Assembly (NCBI RefSeq): GCF_000719285.1
Contig: NZ_JOFS01000010.1
Span: 232,250 to 296,249, forward strand
Direction of reading: 5' to 3'
DNA from: Streptomyces bicolor
Lineage (GTDB): Bacteria > Actinomycetota > Actinomycetes > Streptomycetales > Streptomycetaceae
DNA length: 64,000 nucleotides
Part shown: positions 34,818-44,800 of the stretch, in pieces
Numbering within the stretch: the stretch's first letter is position 1
Layout of the letters: each line of letters opens with the position of its first letter
Program-made: the position numbers and the translations under genes
The notes under the pieces: generated by a model
Databases searched by the model: none
Told to the model about the DNA's origin: nothing
The model's input: only the letters and a program-made list of their open reading frames with translations

Positions 34818-37800
34818 TCTCCGGCTCCTTCGTGGCGGGGGCCGTGGCCCGGGGGCGGGGTGACGGTGGAGGTGTAGTTCTCGCCGTCCACGAGGGGGTT
34901 CTCCAGGGTGAGGCCGACGGCGGCCATGCGGTCGTACTCGGCGAGGATCAGGCCCTTGGTGCGGTACGTGCCGTATTTGGCTTCGTCCTTGCGGCGAACG
35001 ATGGGGAAGGTGTCGAGGATGTAGTCGACGTCTTCGCGGGATACGCCGTAGAGGTGGAAGAAGAGGGCGTCGAGTTCGGCGCGGATTTGTTGGCGGCGGG
35101 GCTCGTTCCAGCGGAAGGGGGTGCCGGTGTCGCCGAGGTGGGTGGCGAGGCCCGCCATGTCGCTAGTGGTGTAGGAGAGCTCGAGCACCCGGGGCACGAT
35201 GAAAGGCGCGTGGGGCGAGAGTTCAGTAGGAGAAGGCACCGGGAGCTGCTTCACGGTGAAGAAGCTCAAGTGAGTGCCCCCGATGTTCTGCCGCGCAGCG
35301 TAATCGAACGGCAATGATGACCAGACGGCTCCCAGGAGTTCCGGGAGACGCGACATGGCGAGCAGGAAGAGGTGACCCACCCCCACTGCTGGCAGCCAAG
35401 AGCTGATCATGCTGCGCTCGTCGGTGGCACGGCAGATGTCTCGCCACCCGAGCAGGAAGCCGTGCGGCCAGGCCTTCTCGGCGAGGCGCTTTCGGACGCC
35501 GGGGATGGGAATGTCCTCCCCATCCTTGTCCGGCTTCCCGGACGGTGTGTCTTCCTCGGACACCCAATAGCGAGGTAGAACAATAGTGTTGCAGTCTTCC
35601 TTTTCCTCCAGCGCCAGGGCCCGAGTGTCACTTGTCGCTTCGTACGTGGCCCACCGGTGGTCGTAGTGGTGGAGCATCTTCGCTTCGTAGAGGGGCAGCA
35701 TGCGGGCCTGGCCTTTGACGAAGACGCTGCCTTCCAGCGTCCAGCCCGAGCCTTCAAGTTCTTCGCGGGGGTGCATAAGAGGCGAGTCATGACCCATGTC
35801 ATACATGCGTAGGAAGGACATCCCCCACGGGTTGCCATCAGCCGCGCCCTCCTTCCAGAGCACAGGCAACCTTCGGTACATCCCCAGTGTGATTTCCGCA
35901 TCCCGCCTAGACCTGAACACCGGAAGTGTCCCCGTGTTTGGATTGAGCAGGGCAATCTCTTCCGGCGACAGCATGAACGCCTTGTTCGCGTCGTCCAGCT
36001 CAGCCGGGTCGTGCAGGAAGAACGCGAATCGAGCCGCCGGTTCGTGCAGGGAACGGCCGACCATACAGAGGATGCTGAACTTGAACGAGCGGTGAACGCC
36101 TGGAAAGAGCGGTGCGGCGTTCTCGAAGTCGTACAGCGCCGCAATCGCCCCCCGCCGCACCAGATCCCCGGAGAAGTGCTGCGTCCGCGCGTCCGTGGCG
36201 ATACCGGTCGGGACGATCACTCCTGCCCGTCCCTTCGGCCCGAGCAGTATCCGATCCGTCTCCGTGAAAACGGCGTACGTGTTGAGGTTCCCCTGTCCCG
36301 TCAGCGGAACCCGGCCCGACCGCCGCAGGAAGTGACTCTCGGCGTACACCTTCCGCTTGCCCGCCTCGAACTCCTCGTACAGAGGAAGCGTGTCCGGTGA
36401 GTCCTTGAGCGCCGCGATCATCTTCTTACGCACGGCTGTGCGGGAAGCCTCCGCAATCTCTGGCGCACGCTGGGCAAAAAACTCCTGCTCCCGGAAGTCG
36501 ACGCTGTCCCACGGCGGATTCCCCACCACACAGTCGAAGCCCCCCGCCCAACCGGTGTCCGGCGACACCCCCCGCCCGTCCTCCGGCACGGAGAACACCT
36601 CAGGGAACTCCAAGTGCCAGTGGAAGAAGGAGAACTGCTTACGCAGGCGCTTGATCTCGGCCTTGGTCTCCTCAGCCACTCCCTGCCCGCTGGGATCCTC
36701 CAGAGCCTTGAACACCGCGTACGTCACCGGCCTCGGCGCCTCCGGCGTCTTGAGCCACACGAACGCCGCGCACCAGGCATCGGCCACGAGCAGCGCACGC
36801 CGGTAGTCGGCGGAGTCGGTCCACTCTCCGTAGGCCTCCTCCTGCCGGCGTACGTCAGGCAGTTCCTCAGCCTGGGCCAGTGTGATCGCGCGCAACCCGC
36901 TGGCGAACACGGTGTTGGCTACGCTCACCGACTCCCCGCCCAAGTCGAACAGGCTGCCCTGACCCACGCGCTCCTGCTGGTTGATCTTCTCCAGGGCCTT
37001 GGCGTGCTTCTTGTCGTCGCCCTCGGTCGCGATGAACGCCTCGTCGGGAATGCCGCCTTGGAGCAGCTTGGGCGTGGCCCCGATCAGACCGTTGCCTTGC
37101 TTCACATGAGCGTCCAGGAAGCTCAGCGGCTTGCCCGGCTCCAAAGCCTCCAACCACAGGGACACCTTGGCCAGGTCCACGGCCATGGGGTTGAGGTCGA
37201 CGCCATGGATGCAGCGGGCGACCACCTCGTGCAGCGCATGCCGGACCGCCTCCAGCGTCGGCTCAGGGTTGCGTTCCCGTACCGCCGCCACCCGCTTGGC
37301 GATACGGCGAGCTGCCGCCACGAGGAAGTGTCCTGAGCCGCACGCGGGGTCGCAGACCGTCAGCGACAGCAGCTCGTTCACGATCGCGTCCGCCGGGTCG
37401 GTAGCGCCCGAATCCGCGGCTGCCTGCTCGCCGCGCTTCACCGCGTCCTCTATCACCGGGTCCAGGCTGGAGTTCAGCAAGCACTCGATGAGCGACGACG
37501 GCGTGTAGTAACTCCCCGTCGTCTTACGCGTGTTACCCGCCACCTCGACCAACTGGAACGTCCGCTCGACCGCGCTGTACTTCGGCTCCAGCTCCAGCAG
37601 GGACTCGTAGACCGATCCCAGCTCCTCCGCGTCGAGGTGCCGATAGTCCACCGCGCGCCAGCGCCGCGAGCTGCCGTCGCGGACCTGGGACAGGTGCCGT
37701 ACGGCCGTCAGCAGGGCCTCGTTCGAGAGCTTCAGGTCGCGCAGCGGGGCGTCCGCCTCCACCTCGTTGAAGAGGCCGCCGAGGCCCGGCAGGCCCAGCT

Positions 37801-38899
37801 CCGGGCGGCCCTTCTCGTCGCCGAGTGCCGCCAGAACGATGCGCAGTGCCTCGTACAAGTCACCGTGCGCCGTGCCCCGGCGCTTCCTCGCGTGGGCCCG
37901 CAGCCTCGCCGACGAGAAGTACATCTCGTACCGCTCGCGCGCGATCCCGTCCGCCCCCGGCGACAGCAACGCGTCGCGGTCCTCCGCCACGAAGACGAAC
38001 AGCAGCCGGTAGACAAGGCGCAGGAGAGCCGCCTGGAGGGCCTTCGGGCGGACGTCCTCCCGCAGTGCCGTGTTCTCCGGGTGCCGCAGGAAGCCCGTGC
38101 CCAGCGCGGTGATCGCCTCCTGCACCCCCTTCCGGAGCTGGTCCAGCGCCCGCGTACCCGAGGCGATGGCCTCCGTGCGCCACTTCTCCAGCCAGCACGA
38201 CGACGGCGCCGCTCCCTCCGCCACCTCGAACCGGGAGGCATGCAGCAGCCGGTACAGCAGGACGAACTCGCTGAACAGCTCGCCGTCGAAGATCGCCTCA
38301 AGGTCGAACTCGACGTAGGACGCCGTAGCCAGCGCGCTGGAGTCGCGGAGCAGGCGCACCTGACGGCCGTTCGTCAGGACGCCCCACAGGTGGGCCTCCG
38401 TGCGGTTCAGGCACTCCTGGAGCATCGACTGGGGCGGGACCGTGCCCGCACTGCCGGGGCGCTTGTCCAGTTCCGCGTTCCAGGCGGTCTGGTGGATCAG
38501 GGCGTGGTGCCAGCGGTGGGAGACCGGGAACTTCTTCTCCACGTCGGAGTCGGCGGTGATGCCTGCCACGCCGACCGCCGTGAGTCGGCCGAAGCCCAGT
38601 TCGCGCCAGAGCGGTGCGAGCCAGTCCGCGTCGGCGCGGCCCGTCGGGTCGGCGGCGGGTACGCCGGTTTCGCGGTCCTCGGGGAGGTGCTTGCGCAGCT
38701 CGCGCCAGAGCGGCTTCAGGTACTCCCAGCTGCGCTCGGCCTCGTCGCGTACCGAACGCGACGACGGCAGGCCGTAGTCGGCGGGCTTGGAGCCGGGGAC
38801 GTCCTTGCCCTCCGAGATCCGTACCAGCATGTCGGCCGGCAGCAGCCCCCCCACCGTGTGGGCGGCCGTGAACACCTGGTTGCGAGTGGTGGCGGACAT
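34814..38899 (-). CDS. Large N6-adenine DNA methyltransferase (Eco57I/PglX/DrmMI-like)
   Basis: This 1361-residue protein has motif I TVCDPACGSGHFLVAAARRI near 515-534, then GVDLNPMAVDLAKVSLWLEA (motif II region) and motif IV CVVGNPPWDSVDF near 787-799. A long C-terminal target-recognition region includes FRSRRDAEITLGMYRRLPVL. The N-terminal 400 residues are helical and unassigned. Such enzymes mark host DNA in type IIG, BREX (PglX) and DISARM (DrmMI) systems. No PglZ, BrxC or endonuclease partner is present. ATG 38899 shares one base with the SNF2 stop (TGATG), and its own stop overlaps the J-like gene. It probably sets the self-DNA mark for this operon. Confidence 0.9.
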   Translation of the reverse strand: MSATTRNQVFTAAHTVGGLLPADMLVRISEGKDVPGSKPADYGLPSSRSVRDEAERSWEYLKPLWRELRKHLPEDRETGVPAADPTGRADADWLAPLWRELGFGRLTAVGVAGITADSDVEKKFPVSHRWHHALIHQTAWNAELDKRPGSAGTVPPQSMLQECLNRTEAHLWGVLTNGRQVRLLRDSSALATASYVEFDLEAIFDGELFSEFVLLYRLLHASRFEVAEGAAPSSCWLEKWRTEAIASGTRALDQLRKGVQEAITALGTGFLRHPENTALREDVRPKALQAALLRLVYRLLFVFVAEDRDALLSPGADGIARERYEMYFSSARLRAHARKRRGTAHGDLYEALRIVLAALGDEKGRPELGLPGLGGLFNEVEADAPLRDLKLSNEALLTAVRHLSQVRDGSSRRWRAVDYRHLDAEELGSVYESLLELEPKYSAVERTFQLVEVAGNTRKTTGSYYTPSSLIECLLNSSLDPVIEDAVKRGEQAAADSGATDPADAIVNELLSLTVCDPACGSGHFLVAAARRIAKRVAAVRERNPEPTLEAVRHALHEVVARCIHGVDLNPMAVDLAKVSLWLEALEPGKPLSFLDAHVKQGNGLIGATPKLLQGGIPDEAFIATEGDDKKHAKALEKINQQERVGQGSLFDLGGESVSVANTVFASGLRAITLAQAEELPDVRRQEEAYGEWTDSADYRRALLVADAWCAAFVWLKTPEAPRPVTYAVFKALEDPSGQGVAEETKAEIKRLRKQFSFFHWHLEFPEVFSVPEDGRGVSPDTGWAGGFDCVVGNPPWDSVDFREQEFFAQRAPEIAEASRTAVRKKMIAALKDSPDTLPLYEEFEAGKRKVYAESHFLRRSGRVPLTGQGNLNTYAVFTETDRILLGPKGRAGVIVPTGIATDARTQHFSGDLVRRGAIAALYDFENAAPLFPGVHRSFKFSILCMVGRSLHEPAARFAFFLHDPAELDDANKAFMLSPEEIALLNPNTGTLPVFRSRRDAEITLGMYRRLPVLWKEGAADGNPWGMSFLRMYDMGHDSPLMHPREELEGSGWTLEGSVFVKGQARMLPLYEAKMLHHYDHRWATYEATSDTRALALEEKEDCNTIVLPRYWVSEEDTPSGKPDKDGEDIPIPGVRKRLAEKAWPHGFLLGWRDICRATDERSMISSWLPAVGVGHLFLLAMSRLPELLGAVWSSLPFDYAARQNIGGTHLSFFTVKQLPVPSPTELSPHAPFIVPRVLELSYTTSDMAGLATHLGDTGTPFRWNEPRRQQIRAELDALFFHLYGVSREDVDYILDTFPIVRRKDEAKYGTYRTKGLILAEYDRMAAVGLTLENPLVDGENYTSTVTPPPGHGPRHEGAGE

Positions 38900-41835
38900 C
38901 AGGCGGACACTCCAGCAGGGACGGAAGCGGTGGCGGGCAGGTAGACGTAGGCGCCGAGGATGTCGGCCGGCTTCTGGGCCGTCACCGACAGGCCGCGGAC
39001 GATCTCGCCGGACGCGGCCCGCACCCGGCGGTGGGCCGCGTCCAGCTCGGCCGCCAGCTCATCGCCGTACGTCTCCAAGTAGTCGTTCACATCGGGAAGC
39101 TGGTGCAGGATTCGCGTCATCGTCCGCTCCCCGAAGTGCGGGTCCGTGTTCCCCGACGCCGTCGCGTCCAGCAGGCCCACCGCCCGCTCCGGCGGCAGCC
39201 ACACCGCATTCCTCGGCGCCCCCTCGAAGGCCAGCAGCCGCGCGTCCTCCGCCACCACCTGCCGCTCACCACTCCGCGACGGCAGCGTCAGATGGAAGCG
39301 GTACCGGACCAACAGCAACGTCGTCCTCGTAGTCACCGCGTCCGTCGTAATGACACCGCAGCGGCGCGCCGGGCGCGCACCCTCCGCCTGCGTGTCCAGC
39401 GCGGCGTTGAGGACATGGGACGCCAGCGCGCCTACGACCGGGTCCGTACGGACCAGGGCTGCCTCGCCCCGCGCCACCGCCGGATCGTTGCGGAACGGGA
39501 TCTCCCGGTCCTTCTCGACGACCTCCGCGCCCACCACCGGCGCGACCGCGTCCCGCAGTCCCGCCGGTGTGCCGCCGACCTGGGCCGTGAAGTCCCCGGA
39601 CTCGCCGTCGGCGCCGCGCAGCACCGCGTTCAGGGCGCCCAGCGACTCCCGTACGAACGTCCTGATCTCGCCCGCCCCACCCAGTGCCTCCCGGATCGAG
39701 GCGACCTCCCGGGCCACCTCCTCCGGGTGGATCGAGCGCTGCGCGAAACGGGAACGGGACGCCCGCTCGCGCTCCGCCGCCGAGTTCCAGTCGCTGTCCA
39801 GCTTCTCGGTGCTCACCTTGAACGCGTCCGCGCTGAAGAGGGCGTCCTCGTTCTCCCGGCCGCGCATCAGCAGCCACTCCACGATGGCGTCGGTCACGCC
39901 CGTCGACAGTTCGTCCGGTACGGAGACCGAGATGCCGAGGTCCTTCTTGATCTGGCGGTGCTTCTTGATGAGCACCTCCAGGACCTTGCCGTCGATGCCG
40001 TTGTCGTCGCCGTAAAGGGTGATGACACGGACCTCGTCGCGGCGCTGGCCGTAGCGGTCGACGCGGCCCTCGCGCTGGTCGTGGCGGGTGGGGTTCCAGG
40101 CGAGGTCGTAGTGGACGACCGCGTCGAAGTAGTGCTGGAGGTTGACGCCCTCCGACAGGCAGTCCGTCGCGATCAGGACCCGGCGGGCCGCCGCGTCCTC
40201 GCCGGCCTCCGTGGCCAGCTCCTCGATCCGCTCGATGCGTTGCTGCGGGGACAGTTCGCCCGTCACCGCCTTGACCACCGTCTTCGCGCCCAGCGGGCCG
40301 CGCTTCTTCGTCTCCGGGTCGTTCGCCAGATGCTCGGCCAGGTACTTCGCCGTCGGGATGTAGCGGCAGAAGACGATCGGGTTGTAGCCGTCCGCCAGCA
40401 GCGCCTTGAGGTGCTTGATCAGCGCCTTCAGCTTGAGGTCCTTCTCCGGGCCCTCCAACTGCGCGGCCAGCTCCGCAAGTTCGGCCAGCGGAGAGCCCGC
40501 TGTCGTCTCCGCTCCCGGCGCCACGTCCATGCCCTCCATGGCGTCGCTGTCCGCCGCGTCGCTGTTCAGCGGGGCGCCCAGCTTGTCGGCCTCCTCCGCC
40601 GAAGCCGCGATCGCCGCCGCCGAGCGTGTCGTCAGGGTCTGGGCCGCCGCCCTCGGCGACGACACCAGCGAGCGGAGCAGCGCGATTGCCGACCACCAGG
40701 CGATGCGGGCCTCCCGCTTGCCCTGGCCGCCGGCCTCCTCGACACGCTCGCTCGCGTACGCGATCGCGTCGTCCAGCAGGGCCCGGTACTCGGGGGACAG
40801 CTTGTACGTCTCGTCCTTGAAGAAGCGGTCCGAGGGGAAGGCGGTGCGCTCGGCGAGGGAGTCGTCCGCGAGGCCGTCCTCCTTCGTCAGGTACTGGCGT
40901 ACGTCCGCCCGCTTGCGCGCCACGAAGTGCTGGGCGAGCAGCTTCCTGCCCGCCTCCGACTCCAGGTTCACGTGCGCCAACTCCGGCTTGACCAGCCCGA
41001 GCAGGTTCCGGAACGCCGACTCCTTGCCGCTGTGCGGGGTCGCCGTGACCAGCAGCAGGTGCCGTTCCGCGTCCTCCGCCACCCGGCGCAACAGCTCGTA
41101 CCGCAGCTGGCTCTGCGCGCTCGTCGATGTGTCGTCGGCCGCCACGCACGTGTGTGCCTCGTCGACGATCACCAGGTCGGGGCAGTGACGTACGAAGTCG
41201 TCGCGGTGGCGCGGGGACTTGATGAAGTCCGTCGAGACGATCACGTTCGGGTACTTGTCGAAGAGGGACTGGCCGAGGTCCAGGCCGCGCTCCAGCCGTG
41301 ACACGGTCGACGCCAGCACCAGCTCCGCGTCGATGCCGAACTTGCTGCGCAGCTCCTGCTGCCACTGTTCGGCCAGGGCCGGGGAGCAGAGCACTGCCAG
41401 GCCACTCGCCTCGCCCTGCGCCAGCATCTCGCTCGCGATCAGGCCCGCCTCGATCGTCTTGCCGATACCGACGTCGTCCGAGATCAGCATGCGGACCGTT
41501 TTCTGGCGCAGGGCCATCAGGAGCGGTACGAGCTGGTACGCGCGCGGCTCCACCGCGATCCCGGCAAGCGAGCGGAACGGGCCCGCACCGGAGCGGAAGC
41601 CGACCCGCAGCGCCGTACGCAGCAGCCCTGCCGCCCGCTGGTCGCCGAGGTCGGTCGGCTCCGGCGGCGCGAAACGGGCCTCCTCCACCGGCTCGAACGG
41701 GAACACCGCCGCGATGTCGTCGTCCGAGCCGCCCAGCGGGCGCAGGACGAGCAGGTCGGGCTCGCTCTCGGGGAGCACCACCCACTCGCGGCCACGGGCC
41801 TTCACCAGGGATCCGGCGGAGAACGTGAATGCCAT
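38899..41835 (-). CDS. SNF2/DrmD-like helicase
   Basis: This 978-residue superfamily 2 ATPase has Walker A SDDVGIGKTIEAGL near 119-132, the DEAH box LVIVDEAHTC near 221-230, VTATPHSGKESAF (motif III), and helicase C motifs IATDCLSEGVNLQHYFDAVV and GRVDRYGQRRDEV near 590-620. The arrangement and length resemble DrmD of class 1 DISARM and other SNF2 enzymes next to methyltransferases. It would translocate on double-stranded DNA. ATG 41835 is preferred over TTG 41847. It lies 35 bases after the kinase-helicase gene and touches the methyltransferase start. Confidence 0.9.
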   Translation of the reverse strand: MAFTFSAGSLVKARGREWVVLPESEPDLLVLRPLGGSDDDIAAVFPFEPVEEARFAPPEPTDLGDQRAAGLLRTALRVGFRSGAGPFRSLAGIAVEPRAYQLVPLLMALRQKTVRMLISDDVGIGKTIEAGLIASEMLAQGEASGLAVLCSPALAEQWQQELRSKFGIDAELVLASTVSRLERGLDLGQSLFDKYPNVIVSTDFIKSPRHRDDFVRHCPDLVIVDEAHTCVAADDTSTSAQSQLRYELLRRVAEDAERHLLLVTATPHSGKESAFRNLLGLVKPELAHVNLESEAGRKLLAQHFVARKRADVRQYLTKEDGLADDSLAERTAFPSDRFFKDETYKLSPEYRALLDDAIAYASERVEEAGGQGKREARIAWWSAIALLRSLVSSPRAAAQTLTTRSAAAIAASAEEADKLGAPLNSDAADSDAMEGMDVAPGAETTAGSPLAELAELAAQLEGPEKDLKLKALIKHLKALLADGYNPIVFCRYIPTAKYLAEHLANDPETKKRGPLGAKTVVKAVTGELSPQQRIERIEELATEAGEDAAARRVLIATDCLSEGVNLQHYFDAVVHYDLAWNPTRHDQREGRVDRYGQRRDEVRVITLYGDDNGIDGKVLEVLIKKHRQIKKDLGISVSVPDELSTGVTDAIVEWLLMRGRENEDALFSADAFKVSTEKLDSDWNSAAERERASRSRFAQRSIHPEEVAREVASIREALGGAGEIRTFVRESLGALNAVLRGADGESGDFTAQVGGTPAGLRDAVAPVVGAEVVEKDREIPFRNDPAVARGEAALVRTDPVVGALASHVLNAALDTQAEGARPARRCGVITTDAVTTRTTLLLVRYRFHLTLPSRSGERQVVAEDARLLAFEGAPRNAVWLPPERAVGLLDATASGNTDPHFGERTMTRILHQLPDVNDYLETYGDELAAELDAAHRRVRAASGEIVRGLSVTAQKPADILGAYVYLPATASVPAGVSA

Positions 41836-41870
41836 ATCGATCGTCAAATCCTCTTCGTCCGGCCGGTGCG

Positions 41871-44800
41871 TCAGTTGGTCTTGGCGGGTGAGCCGAAGTA
41901 GCGGGAATGGGCGGCGGCGACGGCAGCCCAGTCGGCGCCGTGCGGGAAGCGGACGACGTCCCAGGTGGCGTCGAAGAGGCGCTCCTCCGCGTCGGCGTCA
42001 CGCAGCGCGCTCTCCTCCGCGCCGGAAGGGCCGTCGACGAACACGGCGACATTGGCGCCCGGCAGCCGGTACACGAAGTCCGGCGCCGCGTTCGCCTCCG
42101 TCAGGAAGACGTCCTTCTCGTCCGGGAGACGCAGCCCGCACGCCTTCACCCAGCCCAGGAAGTCGCCCTGCGCGGCGAGTTCGGACGCCGTCGCCTCAAC
42201 CGGCGTGGGATCGGCGGGGGTTTGGGCCACCAGTCGCCGGAACTGCTCCGAGCGGGACTCGCCCCGCGCCTCACGGCTCGCCGCCGCCGACGCGAACCGC
42301 ACCAGCAGGGCCGCCACCGTGTGCCGGTTGATCTGGGCGTGGTCGAGCTGGTTGCCGTACGTGAGGAGGCAGTCGTAGCAGCCGAGCGCGCAGGCGCGTC
42401 CCGGGCGGTGTTCCTCGCCGCCCTTGTCCTTGCCGTCCTCGGAGAAGTGGCAGATCTCCAGGGCGCGGCGGGCCGCCTTGGCGAGGGCGTCGTCCTCCGC
42501 CTGGAGGCGGCGCAGTACGCCGGCGCCGCCTTCCGCGGCCTCCATGAACAGGATGCGACGCCTCGGGCCGTCGTCCGGCGGCAGCAGCTCGCTGGACAGT
42601 TCGGCGTCCTCCAGCTCGAACTCTGCCTCAATGCCCCGCTCCAGGGCGTACATGAGCGTGAGCGCGACCGGCTCGGGCAGCGCCTCGTCGAGGGTGACGA
42701 CGAGGATGTTGCGGCGGTCCTCCACGAACGGGATGACCCGCTTCTTGCGGCGCCGCTCGTTACCATCCGCGTCCACAATCGGCAGCTCGCTGGAGTCGCC
42801 GGACGCCTCGGACGCGTCCTTGTCGTTCATCCAGCGGCCGTCAGCCAGGTCCAGCCAGTAGCCCGGCGGCTCGTCCGTACGGGCCCGTACCCGGCCGGTG
42901 TTGGTGATGCGGACGGTCGCGGAGTCGCCGTACGCGATCTGCGCGAGCTGCCCCGTCGCGTCGGCGACCGTGGCGTTCAGGCGGCCCTTGCGGACACCGT
43001 GGTCGTGGAAGCGGTACGACGTCTCCAGGCGGAAACCGGCCCGGCGCCGCTCCTCCTCGTCCGAGGAGATCCGCTCCCGGCGCGTGGTGTACACGGTGTG
43101 CAGGTGGAGGAGGCCGTACGTCGCCGCGCCCAGCGTCTCGTCGCAGAAGCCGCAGCGGTCCTCGCGCTCCTTGGGCTCGTGGTGGTAGCCGCAGTTCGCG
43201 CAGCGGCGCGCCTCGCCCGTGGTCAGCTCGCCGGAGGAGTCCGGGGGCAGCTGGATGCGGGTCACCTGGTAGCGGGCGCCCTCGTGGTAGATCAGCGAAC
43301 CGGGGCCGAACTCGCGGATGGCGAGGAAGCGGGGGCGCTGGAGGTAGTCGCCGTCGCCGCGACGGCGGCCGATCGTCGGGATGTACGCGGCCAGCGGCAG
43401 GCGCGGGAAGCTGTAGCCGGGCAAGAAGCCCTCGGAGGCCAGATAGCGGTACGGGTTGAAGTCGGAGAGGACCGACTTGCTGTCGACACTCTCGTTCATC
43501 AGCAGGTTGAGCTGCGTCTCCGCCTCGCGGCGGCGGGCGTTGGCCCGGTTGCGGTCGCCCTCGGTGAGGCTGTAGTCGAGACGCCGCTTGTTCTGGACGT
43601 ACTGGTCGGTCAGAGCGGCCCGGAAGAGGTCGCGCCAGCGGTCGAAGGCACGGTTGAAGCGCTCGGCGACGGTCCGCACCTTGTCGTCGATCCAGTCGTC
43701 GTGCCACCACGTCGTCTCGGCGAATTCCTTGAACAGCGGGCCGAGGACCCGCAGGGCCGCGGCGACCGTGCGCCGCTGGGCGCCGTCGTCGTAGGCCGCA
43801 TCCCGGATGTCGGAGAGGAGGTGCAGCTCCGGTTCCGGGCGCTCGCCCGAGTCCGGGTACGACACATCCAACACCTCGGGGATGGACCGGCCCAGCCGTA
43901 GGCCCGCCTCGGCGATCCATATGCCCTGGAGGTGGGAGAGGACCAGGTCCTCGTTGGCGAGGTCCAGGCGGGGCGGGGCGACCGCGCCCGCGACCATGCG
44001 CTCGGAGCGGCGGAAGTAGTACTGGTCGTGGCTGTTGCCGGTCGCGCAGTATGTCGTCACCAGGGCGGGCTGGCCGCTGCGGCCCGCGCGGCCGGAACGC
44101 TGGGCGTAATTGGCGGGTGTGGGCGGCACGTTGCGCATCATCACCGCGTTGAGCGAGGAGATGTCGACGCCCAGCTCCATGGTGGGCGAGCAGTACAGCA
44201 GCTTCAACTCGGCCTTGCGGAACGCCTCTTCACGTGCCTCGCGGTCCTCCGGGGACACCTGCGCGGTGTGCTCGCGGGCGTACAGGCCGGAGAGGGCGTC
44301 GGCGGTCTCCCGGTACAGCTTGAGGAAGAACGTGTTGATGCGCGGGCCGTCGCCGCTCTGGTACGTGCGGGTCAGCGGGTCGTGCGCCCCCGACTCGCCC
44401 TTGCCGGCGCGCCACACCAGCGACTGGGCGGCCACCCGATACCCGGTCGTGGTGACGGACGACGTCCTGCGGAAGCGGCCGGCCCGCTGTGGCGCCGCCT
44501 CCACCTCCTTCACCAGGCCCGCCTTGGTCAGCACCTTCAGCAGCTCCGAGATGATCAGCTGGAGGTCGTCCTGGTCGAGGTCCCGGAAGGTGCGGTCGGC
44601 GCGCTTGAGGTACTTGCCGTACTTGCCGCGTGCGGACAGGAACAGACTGGCGCGGTCCATGCCCGGCCGGGAGGGGTGCGGGTAGGCGGTGCCGACGCGG
44701 GGCTTGTCGGCGGCGGACAGGATCCACGGGTCCACGAGCCGTTCCTCGCTCGCCCGCTGCAGGGATTCGAAGGTGTCATCGCGGAAGTACGACACGTCGA